From NCBI RefSeq assembly GCF_963674565.1, contig NZ_OY771430.1:1178001-1242000 (forward strand): a stretch of DNA of 64,000 nucleotides. The letters are read 5' to 3'. The stretch comes from an uncultured Carboxylicivirga sp. (lineage in GTDB: Bacteria > Bacteroidota > Bacteroidia > Bacteroidales > Marinilabiliaceae). The position numbers and the translations under genes were made by a program. The notes under the pieces are model-generated. The model worked only from the letters and a program-made list of their open reading frames with translations. It made no database searches and was not told where the DNA came from. Shown one piece after another: positions 57,038 through 63,471 of the stretch; the first letter of the stretch is position 1, and each line of letters opens with the position of its first letter.

Positions 57038-57544
57038 ATGAAAGATACTGGAATATTTTATAGTTTTCGCTCGGTAAAAACTGGCCAACAAGTAAAGAAA
57101 ATTCTCAAGTTGTTAGGTTCTGATAATGTAACAGCAGTTGATATTGATGTTGCAACTGGCGAGGATTTTATGAAGTTTACCAACTATGTATTGGCTGTGC
57201 CTACCTGGTTTGATGGAGAATTGCCTACATACTGGGATGAATTTTTACCATCGATTGAAGATGAGGATCTTAAAGGTAAGAACTTTGCCATTTTTGGTGG
57301 TGGAGATCAGAAAGGTTATCCTGAGAATTTTGTTGATGGTATTGGTTTGATGGCAGAGTTTCTAGAGGAAAGAGGCGGCAAAATTGTTGGATTTACTTCT
57401 ACTGATGGATATAGTTTTGAAGGAAGTAAAGCTAAACGTGGTGATCAGTTTGTTGGATTAGCTCTTGATATTGAAAATCAGGCAGCATTGAGTAATGAAC
57501 GAATCGATGCCTGGGTTAAATCATTAACCAAAGAATTTGCTTAG
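57038..57544 (+). CDS. Flavodoxin
   Basis: The 168-residue protein is a long-chain flavodoxin with FYSFRSVKTGQQVKKIL as the FMN phosphate-binding loop (degenerate from TGNT), AVPTWFDGELPTYWDEF with the flavin-stacking aromatic, and GGGDQKGYPENFVDG. It carries electrons to enzymes such as pyruvate:ferredoxin oxidoreductase partners. It follows the E1 gene by 19 bases, so it appears to be cotranscribed with the 2-oxoacid dehydrogenase genes. A terminator closes the unit. Confidence 0.9.
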   Translation: MKDTGIFYSFRSVKTGQQVKKILKLLGSDNVTAVDIDVATGEDFMKFTNYVLAVPTWFDGELPTYWDEFLPSIEDEDLKGKNFAIFGGGDQKGYPENFVDGIGLMAEFLEERGGKIVGFTSTDGYSFEGSKAKRGDQFVGLALDIENQAALSNERIDAWVKSLTKEFA

Positions 57545-57570
57545 ATAAAAGTTTATAAACTAATATGAAG

Positions 57571-57605
57571 AAGGGATGTGCATTATTGTGTTCATCCCTT
57601 TTTTT
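57571..57605 (+). terminator. Terminator after the flavodoxin gene
   Basis: An 8-bp stem AAGGGATG / CATCCCTT with a 14-base loop is followed by T6. It abuts the mntP stop on the other strand. Confidence 0.87.
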
Positions 57606-58161
57606 ATAATAAATGTTCAAGCAGAATTTTAATACCAATTCCAATCAATAGCAAACCACCAATTATTTCAATTTTATTTCGAAATATGCTTCCTAATTTC
57701 CAGCCTATGGCAATTCCGAGATGAGAAAATACGAAGGTAACAATACCAATTACAATAGCTGGAAAAACAATGTCTACGTCTAATAAAGAGAAACTAATCC
57801 CAATTGCCAGAGCATCAATACTGGTCGCAATTGCCAGCATTGTAATGGTTTTATTATTATAAGCATTTACAAATGGAGCGGATTCCTGATATTGAAAAGC
57901 TTCGTAAAGCATTTTTCCTCCAATAAAAAGAAGTAAAATAAACACTACCCAATGATCGTATGCACTAATGGCGTCAGCAAAAGACTGACCAAGAAACCAA
58001 CCAATAACAGGCATAATTCCCTGAAAAAATGCAAATGTTAAACAAACCTTTCCAACAGGATTAAATTTTATTTTTTTTATCGATAATCCTACCGTAATGG
58101 AAACAGCAAATGAATCCATTGCCAACGCAATTGCAATTAGAAGTAGTGAAAAAAACTCCAT
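57604..58161 (-). CDS. mntP: Manganese efflux pump MntP
   Basis: The 185-residue, six-helix inner-membrane protein exports Mn2+. Both repeat motifs are present: AMDSFAVSI near residue 15 and ATSIDALAIGIS near residue 110, whose Asp residues are required in the family. GWFLGQSFADAI and GGKMLYEAF also fit. I place the start at ATG 58161, because the longer frame to 58179 would begin inside the -7 box at 58177-58184. The leader is about 9-15 bases, too short for a manganese riboswitch. Confidence 0.93.
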   Translation of the reverse strand: MEFFSLLLIAIALAMDSFAVSITVGLSIKKIKFNPVGKVCLTFAFFQGIMPVIGWFLGQSFADAISAYDHWVVFILLLFIGGKMLYEAFQYQESAPFVNAYNNKTITMLAIATSIDALAIGISFSLLDVDIVFPAIVIGIVTFVFSHLGIAIGWKLGSIFRNKIEIIGGLLLIGIGIKILLEHLL

Positions 58162-58176
58162 GAATTTATTTTGGCG

Positions 58177-58184
58177 CAAAATTA
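58177..58184 (-). promoter_or_regulatory. -7 element (TAATTTTG) of mntP
   Basis: An exact TAnnTTTG match on the minus strand lies 15 bases before ATG 58161. Confidence 0.5.
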
Positions 58185-58431
58185 CATTTTTTTAAATCAA
58201 TCCGAAAAAGATAATATAAGCAGTTTTTTAGTTAACAATAATTAATGTCTTTTCTCTGCAATATTTAAGCGAGTATTCACAGGAGGAAAGAAAGAGAAAA
58301 ATTCACTTTCAAAGACAAAATTTATTATTACGATTAACAAATAGCCCTGACTTAAATAAAAACTGCTGGATAATGTCCATTTAAAATTAGAAAACCAGAA
58401 GATAAGAGGAGAGAGGTGTTTACATATATAA

Positions 58432-58443
58432 TTACATTTGTAA
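58432..58443. promoter_or_regulatory. TTACA-NN-TGTAA palindrome, copy 1
   Basis: TTACATTTGTAA has both arms intact. It also contains TACATTTG, a possible plus-strand -7 box, with no clear -33 partner. Confidence 0.5.
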
Positions 58444-58473
58444 CTTAGCTATGAAATTGCAATAGTAATATAA

Positions 58474-58485
58474 TACATATATGTA
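58474..58485. promoter_or_regulatory. TACA-TATA-TGTA palindrome
   Basis: A perfect 12-bp palindrome of the same arms with a 4-base centre instead of 2. Confidence 0.4.
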
Positions 58486-58607
58486 AACATATTAGTGACA
58501 CAATATACACATCTCTACATATCCAAAATGCAATAAAAATACACTATAAAATACATAATATCAGTGATATATAAATATTAACTGGAGTATTACATTAATC
58601 ATTTTGA

Positions 58608-58619
58608 CTACATATGTAA
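58608..58619. promoter_or_regulatory. TTACA-NN-TGTAA-like palindrome, CTACATATGTAA
   Basis: Eleven of 12 positions match; TACATATGTA is a perfect 10-bp palindrome. Confidence 0.45.
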
Positions 58620-58915
58620 TAAATGTCGATAATTATAACATTAAACAGCGATTATAGTTATTCAAATAACTCAAAACCAGTGTCATACGGAGTTTATATA
58701 AAGTGTTGGTTAACTACTATTTCTAATAACTTATTCTTTAAGGTATTTAAAACATATCTCATCGATTAGTACTCCTATATAATTCTATTTAATGTTTCAA
58801 CATATATAGTGGTTAAATAACACTTATACAATATATTATAAACGTTAACCTAATGTGTTTTGTCTTATTGGTTAATTCTTTTTTTCAGGTAAGATTGTAA
58901 TCATAGCTTACATCA

Positions 58916-58927
58916 ATACAGTTGTAA
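58916..58927. promoter_or_regulatory. TTACA-NN-TGTAA-like site, ATACAGTTGTAA
   Basis: Nine arm positions of ten match. It lies 41 bases upstream of the -33 element of the XRE gene. Confidence 0.4.
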
Positions 58928-58967
58928 ACTGTCATAAATTATAGTTACATAATTAAACTAAGAATAT

Positions 58968-58998
58968 TTTGAAATGTGAGTTTCATAAATTACATTTG
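58968..58998 (+). promoter_or_regulatory. Promoter of the XRE regulator gene
   Basis: TTTG (58968-58971), a 19-base spacer and TACATTTG (58991-58998) match the Bacteroidota consensus exactly. The -7 box is embedded in a palindrome copy (58990-59001). Confidence 0.65.
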
Positions 58999-59014
58999 TG
59001 ATATACAATTGTAA
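58990..59014. promoter_or_regulatory. Two adjacent TTACA-NN-TGTAA-type operators overlapping the XRE promoter
   Basis: TTACATTTGTGA (58990-59001) covers the -7 box and ATACAATTGTAA (59003-59014) covers the expected transcription start. Centres are 13 bp apart, close to a helical turn plus. Confidence 0.6.
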
Positions 59015-59036
59015 TCACATTTTAGATTTGACTAAT

Positions 59037-59048
59037 TAACAATTGTAA
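59037..59048. promoter_or_regulatory. TTACA-NN-TGTAA-like site in the XRE gene leader, TAACAATTGTAA
   Basis: Ten of 12 positions fit; ACAATTGT is a perfect core. It lies 37 bases before the ATG. Confidence 0.45.
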
Positions 59049-59084
59049 ATACTTGAACAACAATGTTTATTTTCATTTACAAGC

Positions 59085-59531
59085 ATGAAAGAGCGTTTAG
59101 AAGCAATACTTAAATACGAGAAATTAACTCCTTCCAGGCTGGCAGATATTTTAGGTGTTCAGCGCTCTGGTATTTCACATATAATGTCTGGTCGTAATAA
59201 GCCGGGTTTAGATTTCCTTGCCAAGCTAATCTCTAATTTTCCACATATTAATGGTGATTGGTTAATTACAGGTGAAGGCCCCATGCTTAAAAATACTTCG
59301 AATAAGCCATTAGGGGGACAAATGTCAATACCGATGACATCTAAGCCTGTTGAACCTAAAAAAGAGCCTGAAAAACCTAATATTAAAATGGAAAAACCGA
59401 CCGGGTTTTCTCCAATACCTAAAATGGCTCAACCAAGTGTAGAAAAGAATACAGCTGCACAGGAGAAAGAAATTGAACGGATCATCGTTTTTTATACAGA
59501 CAAGTCCTTTGCGGAGTATAAACCAGAGTAG
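59085..59531 (+). CDS. Small XRE-family (phage-repressor-like) transcriptional regulator
   Basis: The 148-residue protein has an N-terminal HTH (about 1-65): LEAILKYEKLTPSRLADILGVQRSGISHIMSGRNKPGLDFLAKLI, then DWLITGEGPML, as in CI/Cro-type repressors. A Pro/Lys-rich flexible linker (about 80-125, KPVEPKKEPEKPNIKMEKP) leads to a short C-terminal segment (KEIERIIVFYTDKSFAEYKPE) that may mediate dimerisation. Its promoter is covered by palindromic sites, which argues for autoregulation. The pyrKD operon follows on the same strand with a similar site. There is no sensor domain or protease partner. Confidence 0.85.
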   Translation: MKERLEAILKYEKLTPSRLADILGVQRSGISHIMSGRNKPGLDFLAKLISNFPHINGDWLITGEGPMLKNTSNKPLGGQMSIPMTSKPVEPKKEPEKPNIKMEKPTGFSPIPKMAQPSVEKNTAAQEKEIERIIVFYTDKSFAEYKPE

Positions 59532-59623
59532 GTTAAACAACTTATGTCTGCAATTTGTAATAATCTGTTTGATATTCTAATTTTTCAAAGAATTTTCAAT
59601 CTCTTTAACTCGTTATTTTTTGG

Positions 59624-59631
59624 TATATTTG
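59624..59631 (+). promoter_or_regulatory. -7 element (TATATTTG) of pyrKD
   Basis: An exact TAnnTTTG match 66 bases before the pyrK ATG predicts a start of transcription near 59638. The -33 element is weak. Confidence 0.5.
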
Positions 59632-59648
59632 CATCGATTTATTAGCGG

Positions 59649-59660
59649 TTACAAATGTGA
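59649..59660. promoter_or_regulatory. TTACA-NN-TGTAA-type operator in the pyrKD leader, TTACAAATGTGA
   Basis: Eleven of 12 positions match. It lies about 10-22 bases past the predicted transcription start, a position suited to repression. Confidence 0.5.
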
Positions 59661-59697
59661 ACTTTTAATAATTCTTTGAAATAGCAAGTTAATTGAT

Positions 59698-60468
59698 ATG
59701 AAGAAATACTTAGACGATTTTATTGTTGTCAGTAATGAGCGACTTAATCATGAGTATGTGGTGTTGACTCTTAAGCATCCTGACAGACTTCCGCATATGA
59801 TGCCTGGACAGTTTGTGGAAGTAAAAGTTGAAAACGGGCCCAATACCTTCTTACGCAGACCTATATCTATTCATGATGTAGATAAGGAAGCCAATACCAT
59901 GAAGCTTTTAATACAGGAGATTGGTGAAGGAACCCGGTTGATGGGAGCTTTACAGGAGGGTGACAAATGTAATCTTGTTTATCCTCTAGGTAACTGGTTT
60001 TCATTACCTGATAAACCAGATGTATTACTTGTTGGTGGTGGTTGTGGAATTGCTCCGTTATTATTTATGGGACGCCATTTGAAGGCTAATGGTATCAAAC
60101 CACGCTTTTTGTTGGGAGCCCGAACATCAGAAGGTTTAATTGCGTTGGATGAATTTAAAAAATTAGGAGAAGTTTATACTACTACAGAAGACGGATCTGC
60201 AGGAACAAAGGGATATGTGATACATCATCCTGTTATGAGAACTCAGGATCCGGATATTGACTGGATTTACACATGCGGACCTGATGCAATGATGAGAGTC
60301 GTTGCTAAATATGCCCGTAATCACGATATACGTTGTCAGGTTTCTCTTGAGAATCATATGGCATGTGGTTTTGGTGCCTGTTTATGTTGTGTGGCTGAAA
60401 CACTTGATGGAAATAAATGTACTTGTACTGACGGACCTGTTTTTGACTCAACTTATTTAAAATGGTAG
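59698..60468 (+). CDS. pyrK: Dihydroorotate dehydrogenase electron-transfer subunit
   Basis: The 256-residue iron-sulfur flavoprotein passes electrons from dihydroorotate dehydrogenase B to NAD+. It has the FAD region FLRRPISIHDVD, the NAD-binding GGGCGIAPLLFMGRHL and a C-terminal [2Fe-2S] Cys set CGFGACLCCVAE with a later Cys in CTCTDGPVF. It overlaps pyrD by 7 bases (pyrD ATG at 60462), so the two subunits are translationally coupled. It acts in de novo pyrimidine synthesis at the cytoplasm. Confidence 0.95.
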   Translation: MKKYLDDFIVVSNERLNHEYVVLTLKHPDRLPHMMPGQFVEVKVENGPNTFLRRPISIHDVDKEANTMKLLIQEIGEGTRLMGALQEGDKCNLVYPLGNWFSLPDKPDVLLVGGGCGIAPLLFMGRHLKANGIKPRFLLGARTSEGLIALDEFKKLGEVYTTTEDGSAGTKGYVIHHPVMRTQDPDIDWIYTCGPDAMMRVVAKYARNHDIRCQVSLENHMACGFGACLCCVAETLDGNKCTCTDGPVFDSTYLKW

Positions 60469-61373
60469 ACTTAAATATAAACTTAAACGGGTTGAATCTT
60501 AAAAACCCGGTAATGACTGCTTCCGGAACCTTTGGTTATGGTGAAGAGTTTATGGATTTCTTTGATATTTCATGCCTTGGAGGCGTTCTGGTCAAAGGAA
60601 CTACCTTAAACCACCGGGAAGGTAATCCTTATCCCCGAATGGCAGAAACGCCCCAGGGAATGTTAAATGCTGTAGGACTACAAAACAAAGGGGTGCAATA
60701 CTTTGCCGATACTATTTATCCCAGAATTAAGGATGTTAAAACCAATATGTTGGTTAATGTTTCAGGTTCAACTGTTGATGAGTATGTTGAGACAGCTAAA
60801 GTTGTAAACTCATTAGAGAATATTCCTGGAATTGAATTGAATATATCCTGCCCAAACGTTAAAGAAGGTGGTATGGCGTTTGGTACCAGTTGTCCTTCAG
60901 CTGTAGCTGTTGTAAATGCAGTCCGTAAGGTGTACAATAAGCATTTAATGGTCAAACTATCACCTAATGTTACTGATATAGCTGAAATTGCTAAAGCTGT
61001 TGAAGATAACGGGGCTGACTCGGTCTCTTTAATAAACACACTTCTTGGAATGGCAATTAATGCTAAAACACGTCGTCCGGTATTATCAACCATAACAGGA
61101 GGATTATCGGGACCGGCAGTTAAACCTATTGCAATACGTATGGTTTGGCAAGTATCACAAGCTGTTAAAATACCTGTTGTTGGTATGGGTGGAATAATGA
61201 ATGCAACGGATGCAATCGAGTTTATGTTAGCGGGAGCATCTGCTGTTCAGGTTGGTACGGCTAATTTTATTGATCCAATGGTTACCGTCAAAATCGTAGA
61301 AGGAATAGAAAAGTATTGTGAAGAAAATGGTTTTGAAAGTGCTTCAGAATTAATTGGAGCAATGCAGGTATAA
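60462..61373 (+). CDS. pyrD: Dihydroorotate dehydrogenase B, catalytic subunit
   Basis: The 303-residue class 1B enzyme oxidises dihydroorotate to orotate with FMN. Family motifs: NPVMTASGTFGYGEEF, KGTTLNHREGNPYPRMAETPQGMLNAVGLQN, the catalytic Cys in ELNISCPNVKEGG, KLSPNVTDI and GMGGIMNATDAIEFMLAGASAVQVGTANF. A Cys rather than Ser at the catalytic site and the adjoining pyrK gene confirm the B type. A terminator follows. Confidence 0.96.
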   Translation: MVDLNINLNGLNLKNPVMTASGTFGYGEEFMDFFDISCLGGVLVKGTTLNHREGNPYPRMAETPQGMLNAVGLQNKGVQYFADTIYPRIKDVKTNMLVNVSGSTVDEYVETAKVVNSLENIPGIELNISCPNVKEGGMAFGTSCPSAVAVVNAVRKVYNKHLMVKLSPNVTDIAEIAKAVEDNGADSVSLINTLLGMAINAKTRRPVLSTITGGLSGPAVKPIAIRMVWQVSQAVKIPVVGMGGIMNATDAIEFMLAGASAVQVGTANFIDPMVTVKIVEGIEKYCEENGFESASELIGAMQV

Positions 61374-61396
61374 CTTATTTCGAATTATAAAGCATA

Positions 61397-61426
61397 AACC
61401 GGATGTATTATTATATCCGGTTTTTT
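61397..61426 (+). terminator. Terminator of pyrKD
   Basis: A 9-bp stem AAACCGGAT / ATCCGGTTT with a 9-base loop is followed by T4. A second ATCCGGTTTT copy lies at about 61442-61451. Confidence 0.87.
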
Positions 61427-61473
61427 GTTCCTTACTATATTATCCGGTTTTAAATAAGCAAGTTTTTAAACGA

Positions 61474-61499
61474 TTACATATGTAAATTACAATTGTAAT
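61474..61499. promoter_or_regulatory. Tandem perfect palindromes TTACATATGTAA and ATTACAATTGTAAT
   Basis: TTACATATGTAA (61474-61485) and TTACAATTGTAA (61487-61498) are both perfect, 13 bp apart centre to centre. They lie between the pyrD terminator and the tRNA-Lys terminator, with no start codon or promoter to control on either side. Confidence 0.55.
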
Positions 61500-61525
61500 C
61501 ATACAAATTATTGTTTTTATATAAA

Positions 61526-61557
61526 TAAAAAAAGGCCTCGGAAACTTCCGAAGCCTT
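61526..61557 (-). terminator. Terminator of tRNA-Lys
   Basis: On the minus strand a 12-bp stem AAGGCTTCGGAA / TTCCGAGGCCTT with one T-G pair and a GT loop is followed by T7. Confidence 0.93.
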
Positions 61558-61633
61558 TGGTGATTCAGCTGGGGTTCGAACCCAGGACCCCATCCTTAAA
61601 AGGGATGTGCTCTACCAGCTGAGCTACTGAATC
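61558..61633 (-). tRNA. tRNA-Lys (anticodon TTT)
   Basis: On the minus strand the acceptor arms GATTCAG / CTGAATC, the D-arm GCTC...GAGC, the anticodon stem CATCC / GGATG with loop CTTTTAA (anticodon TTT), and the T-arm CTGGG-TTCGAAC-CCCAG all close. The 3' ACCA is encoded, so the gene is complete. A promoter and a terminator flank it. Confidence 0.97.
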
Positions 61634-61651
61634 TTCCCATTTTTGCGGTTG

Positions 61652-61683
61652 CAAATATATATGATTCAATAAAAGAGACCAAA
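61652..61683 (-). promoter_or_regulatory. Promoter of tRNA-Lys
   Basis: On the minus strand TTTG (61680-61683), a 20-base spacer and TATATTTG (61652-61659) match the Bacteroidota consensus, with a start of transcription about 12 bases before the tRNA. Confidence 0.7.
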
Positions 61684-61732
61684 TAATTAGAATGAAAAAA
61701 AGCTAATTTTTGAATTTAACTTGCTAAATAAT

Positions 61733-62875
61733 TTATGATGTGCTACTTAAGTTGTCTCTGTTTTTTTCAAAAAGATTAACAACCGGCTTAAAATGTTTTC
61801 GTATGGTTGGCCATTGATCAGGATATTCAGAGAGCAGTTGTAAAATACGTACTTTATTTTTCTTTAATGCATCGCTGATTGCTGGAGCTGTTATAGCACG
61901 ATCCATGTTTTTACCAACTTCTGCACTCGTAAGACTATTACCTGTATTAAGCACAATAAGTGCTGATTTTTCCAGTCGGTTTAATAAATCTACCGTTTTA
62001 CTGATTCGATTATTAATGTTGATATTTCTTTCATCAGAAATGTTTGCCAGTGATGCAACAATCAAATAAACAGGAATTAATTCTATTGTATCACCTGGTT
62101 CTGCAAATGAAAGATTACAAATGTAAACAAAGCTATCTTCAATACTTTTCTTTAATTGAGACAGATTGCTACACTTTTCAATTAGTAATTTTCTGGCATC
62201 ATCATGTATAACATAATTAAAGCCATCTCTTTTACCTAAGCTATATAAATAATCATCCAACCAATAATTATTCCATTTATGAAAATCATTATTTTGAGCA
62301 TCATTCTCTTCTTGTTTGGATATCAGAAGCTTTTGTGTGGATTCTTTGAATTGAATAGTACTTGAAATGCTCCTTAAAAAATTTGATACAATACTTTCAG
62401 CATAATTCTTTGCTAATCGACCAATAATTGCTTTTTCGGATGTTGTATAGCTTTCTTTACTTTCTGTGATCCCAAAATTACTTTTATTATCCCTGAAGAA
62501 TAAATAAAAATGAGCATTTGAATCTTTATTTCCCAGTTTCTGCTTAACATGCAGAACAAGATATTTTGATTCTGTAAACAGATCCAATTGACCTATTTTA
62601 GGTTGTTCAATGGTAATAAATGGCAAACGGTTAGCATTGAGCCATTGAAAACTGCTATTGATTTTTGATTCATTGTTTAAGAATGTCTGAATTTCATTAC
62701 TAATTTCCAGAACTTCTTCCTCTGTATTTCTTGTCCATTCTATTCCTTGATAACCTGAATTGTAATCAGGCCAAAAACCAAAGATACGATCAATACCATC
62801 CATATAACTAGGCCATTGCTTCATAAGATGCAATGCACATTTAATGATTATATGTTGGTTTGGATTTAAGGACAT
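61733..62875 (-). CDS. Unrecognised 380-residue cytoplasmic protein
   Basis: I do not recognise this family. The protein has no signal or membrane segment. The N-terminal region has a conserved-looking aromatic patch (IDRIFGFWPDYNSGYQGIEW). A middle part (about 105-180: LYLVLHVKQKL-like strands then GITESKESYTTSEKAIIGRLAKNY) could be a GAF/PAS-type sensor, and the helical C-terminus (AISDALKKNKVRILQLLSEYPDQWPTIRK) could be a Fis-like HTH. All three are weak impressions. It is divergent from the 126-codon ORF across a repeat-dense gap. Confidence 0.68.
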   Translation of the reverse strand: MSLNPNQHIIIKCALHLMKQWPSYMDGIDRIFGFWPDYNSGYQGIEWTRNTEEEVLEISNEIQTFLNNESKINSSFQWLNANRLPFITIEQPKIGQLDLFTESKYLVLHVKQKLGNKDSNAHFYLFFRDNKSNFGITESKESYTTSEKAIIGRLAKNYAESIVSNFLRSISSTIQFKESTQKLLISKQEENDAQNNDFHKWNNYWLDDYLYSLGKRDGFNYVIHDDARKLLIEKCSNLSQLKKSIEDSFVYICNLSFAEPGDTIELIPVYLIVASLANISDERNININNRISKTVDLLNRLEKSALIVLNTGNSLTSAEVGKNMDRAITAPAISDALKKNKVRILQLLSEYPDQWPTIRKHFKPVVNLFEKNRDNLSSTS

Positions 62876-62890
62876 ATATTCAGTAGATAA

Positions 62891-63113
62891 TTAAGCAAAT
62901 TTAAAAATATTAAGTAAGAAATTAAGTAATTAGTTAAGCTTAATTTTTTATTAAGCTTAAAATTAATCGAAATATTTTGCTTAATTAATTATATAAATAT
63001 ATGTAAACCAATGTAATATTGCAATTGTTATTTCTTCTTTTAATCAAGCAAATGGTATTTATTAATCATTTGAATTAAAATAATTAAGCAATGGAAAAAT
63101 TATATTTAAGCAA
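62891..63113. repeat. Dense TTAAG-based repeats in the divergent promoter region
   Basis: TTAAGCAA occurs at 62891-62898, 63084-63091 and 63106-63113, with its reverse complement at 62978-62985. TTAAGTAA occurs at 62910-62917 and 62922-62929. Palindromic TTAAGCTTAA occurs at 62934-62943 and 62951-62960, and these two form an 11-bp inverted repeat about each other. A further near-match is at 63055. The first copy overlaps a minus-strand -7 box (TAAATTTG, 62896-62903) for the 380-residue gene. Confidence 0.6.
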
Positions 63114-63471
63114 AATCGAATGGCTTACAGAATGGTTTATGCAGTTATTTTTTGATCCAATGTACTTCTTACAACCAGAAGTAGTTAATTCTTCGAATTC
63201 ATCCATCAATCAAAAAATGGATCCTTTGAATAGTATACAGAATAAAGTTTTGTTAGTAGAGAAACAGGTTGGGCGATTTCAAAAGCTTTGGAATGTAAAT
63301 AATCCTGTAGAAATGATTAATAGCTTTCTTATACGTACCAGTATAAGAATTAAGGAATTTGCGAGTGAAGGCAGGAAATTGTTTACTAAGGCATTAATTA
63401 AAGCAAAAAGCACCTTGAATAAGATCCAAAGTGCTTTTGATATTATTTGGTATGGATTAAGCTTTCAATGA
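63091..63471 (+). CDS. Hypothetical protein, 126 residues, 3' end overlaps ribH
   Basis: I do not recognise it. The N-terminus is aromatic (WLTEWFMQLFFDPMYF), the middle has short amphipathic helices and the C-terminal half is basic (IRIKEFASEGRKLFTKALIKAKS). There is no signal peptide. It starts at the fourth TTAAGCAA repeat. Its last 15 bases overlap the ribH stop, and a hairpin that looks like the ribH terminator falls inside it. It is divergently paired with the 380-residue gene, so it may be real and linked to it, but it could also be spurious. Confidence 0.45.
   Translation: MEKLYLSKIEWLTEWFMQLFFDPMYFLQPEVVNSSNSSINQKMDPLNSIQNKVLLVEKQVGRFQKLWNVNNPVEMINSFLIRTSIRIKEFASEGRKLFTKALIKAKSTLNKIQSAFDIIWYGLSFQ
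63405..63438 (-). terminator. Terminator of ribH, inside the hypothetical ORF
   Basis: On the minus strand a stem of about 12 positions with one mismatch (AAAAGCACTTTGG / CAAGGTGCTTTT) is followed by TGCTTT. It lies 18 bases past the ribH stop. Confidence 0.6.

Larger units (their letters stand above)
58200..58967. other. Long AT-rich gene-free stretch carrying palindromes
   Basis: Between mntP and the XRE regulator about 900 bases hold no credible ORF. AT content looks higher than in flanking genes. The right two thirds hold repeated TACA...TGTA palindromes (58432, 58474, 58608, 58916) and an opposed TGTAA-N7-TTACA pair at 58896-58912. An unannotated small RNA or a large regulatory region is possible. 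Confidence 0.55.

Noticed and set aside
58162..58300. yybP-ykoY manganese riboswitch upstream of mntP
   Set aside because: The mntP -7 box lies 15 bases before the start, leaving no leader long enough for a riboswitch.
60716..61093. Minus-strand ORF of 125 codons inside pyrD
   Set aside because: It is antisense to the catalytic core of PyrD, has no recognisable motif and shows no promoter.
61558..61633. Integration at tRNA-Lys
   Set aside because: No duplicated tRNA end or integrase was found on either side, so the unknown genes near it are not called a mobile island.
62115..62126. Perfect TTACAAATGTAA inside the 380-residue gene
   Set aside because: It falls in codons for YICN and could be chance; not used as evidence for the regulon.
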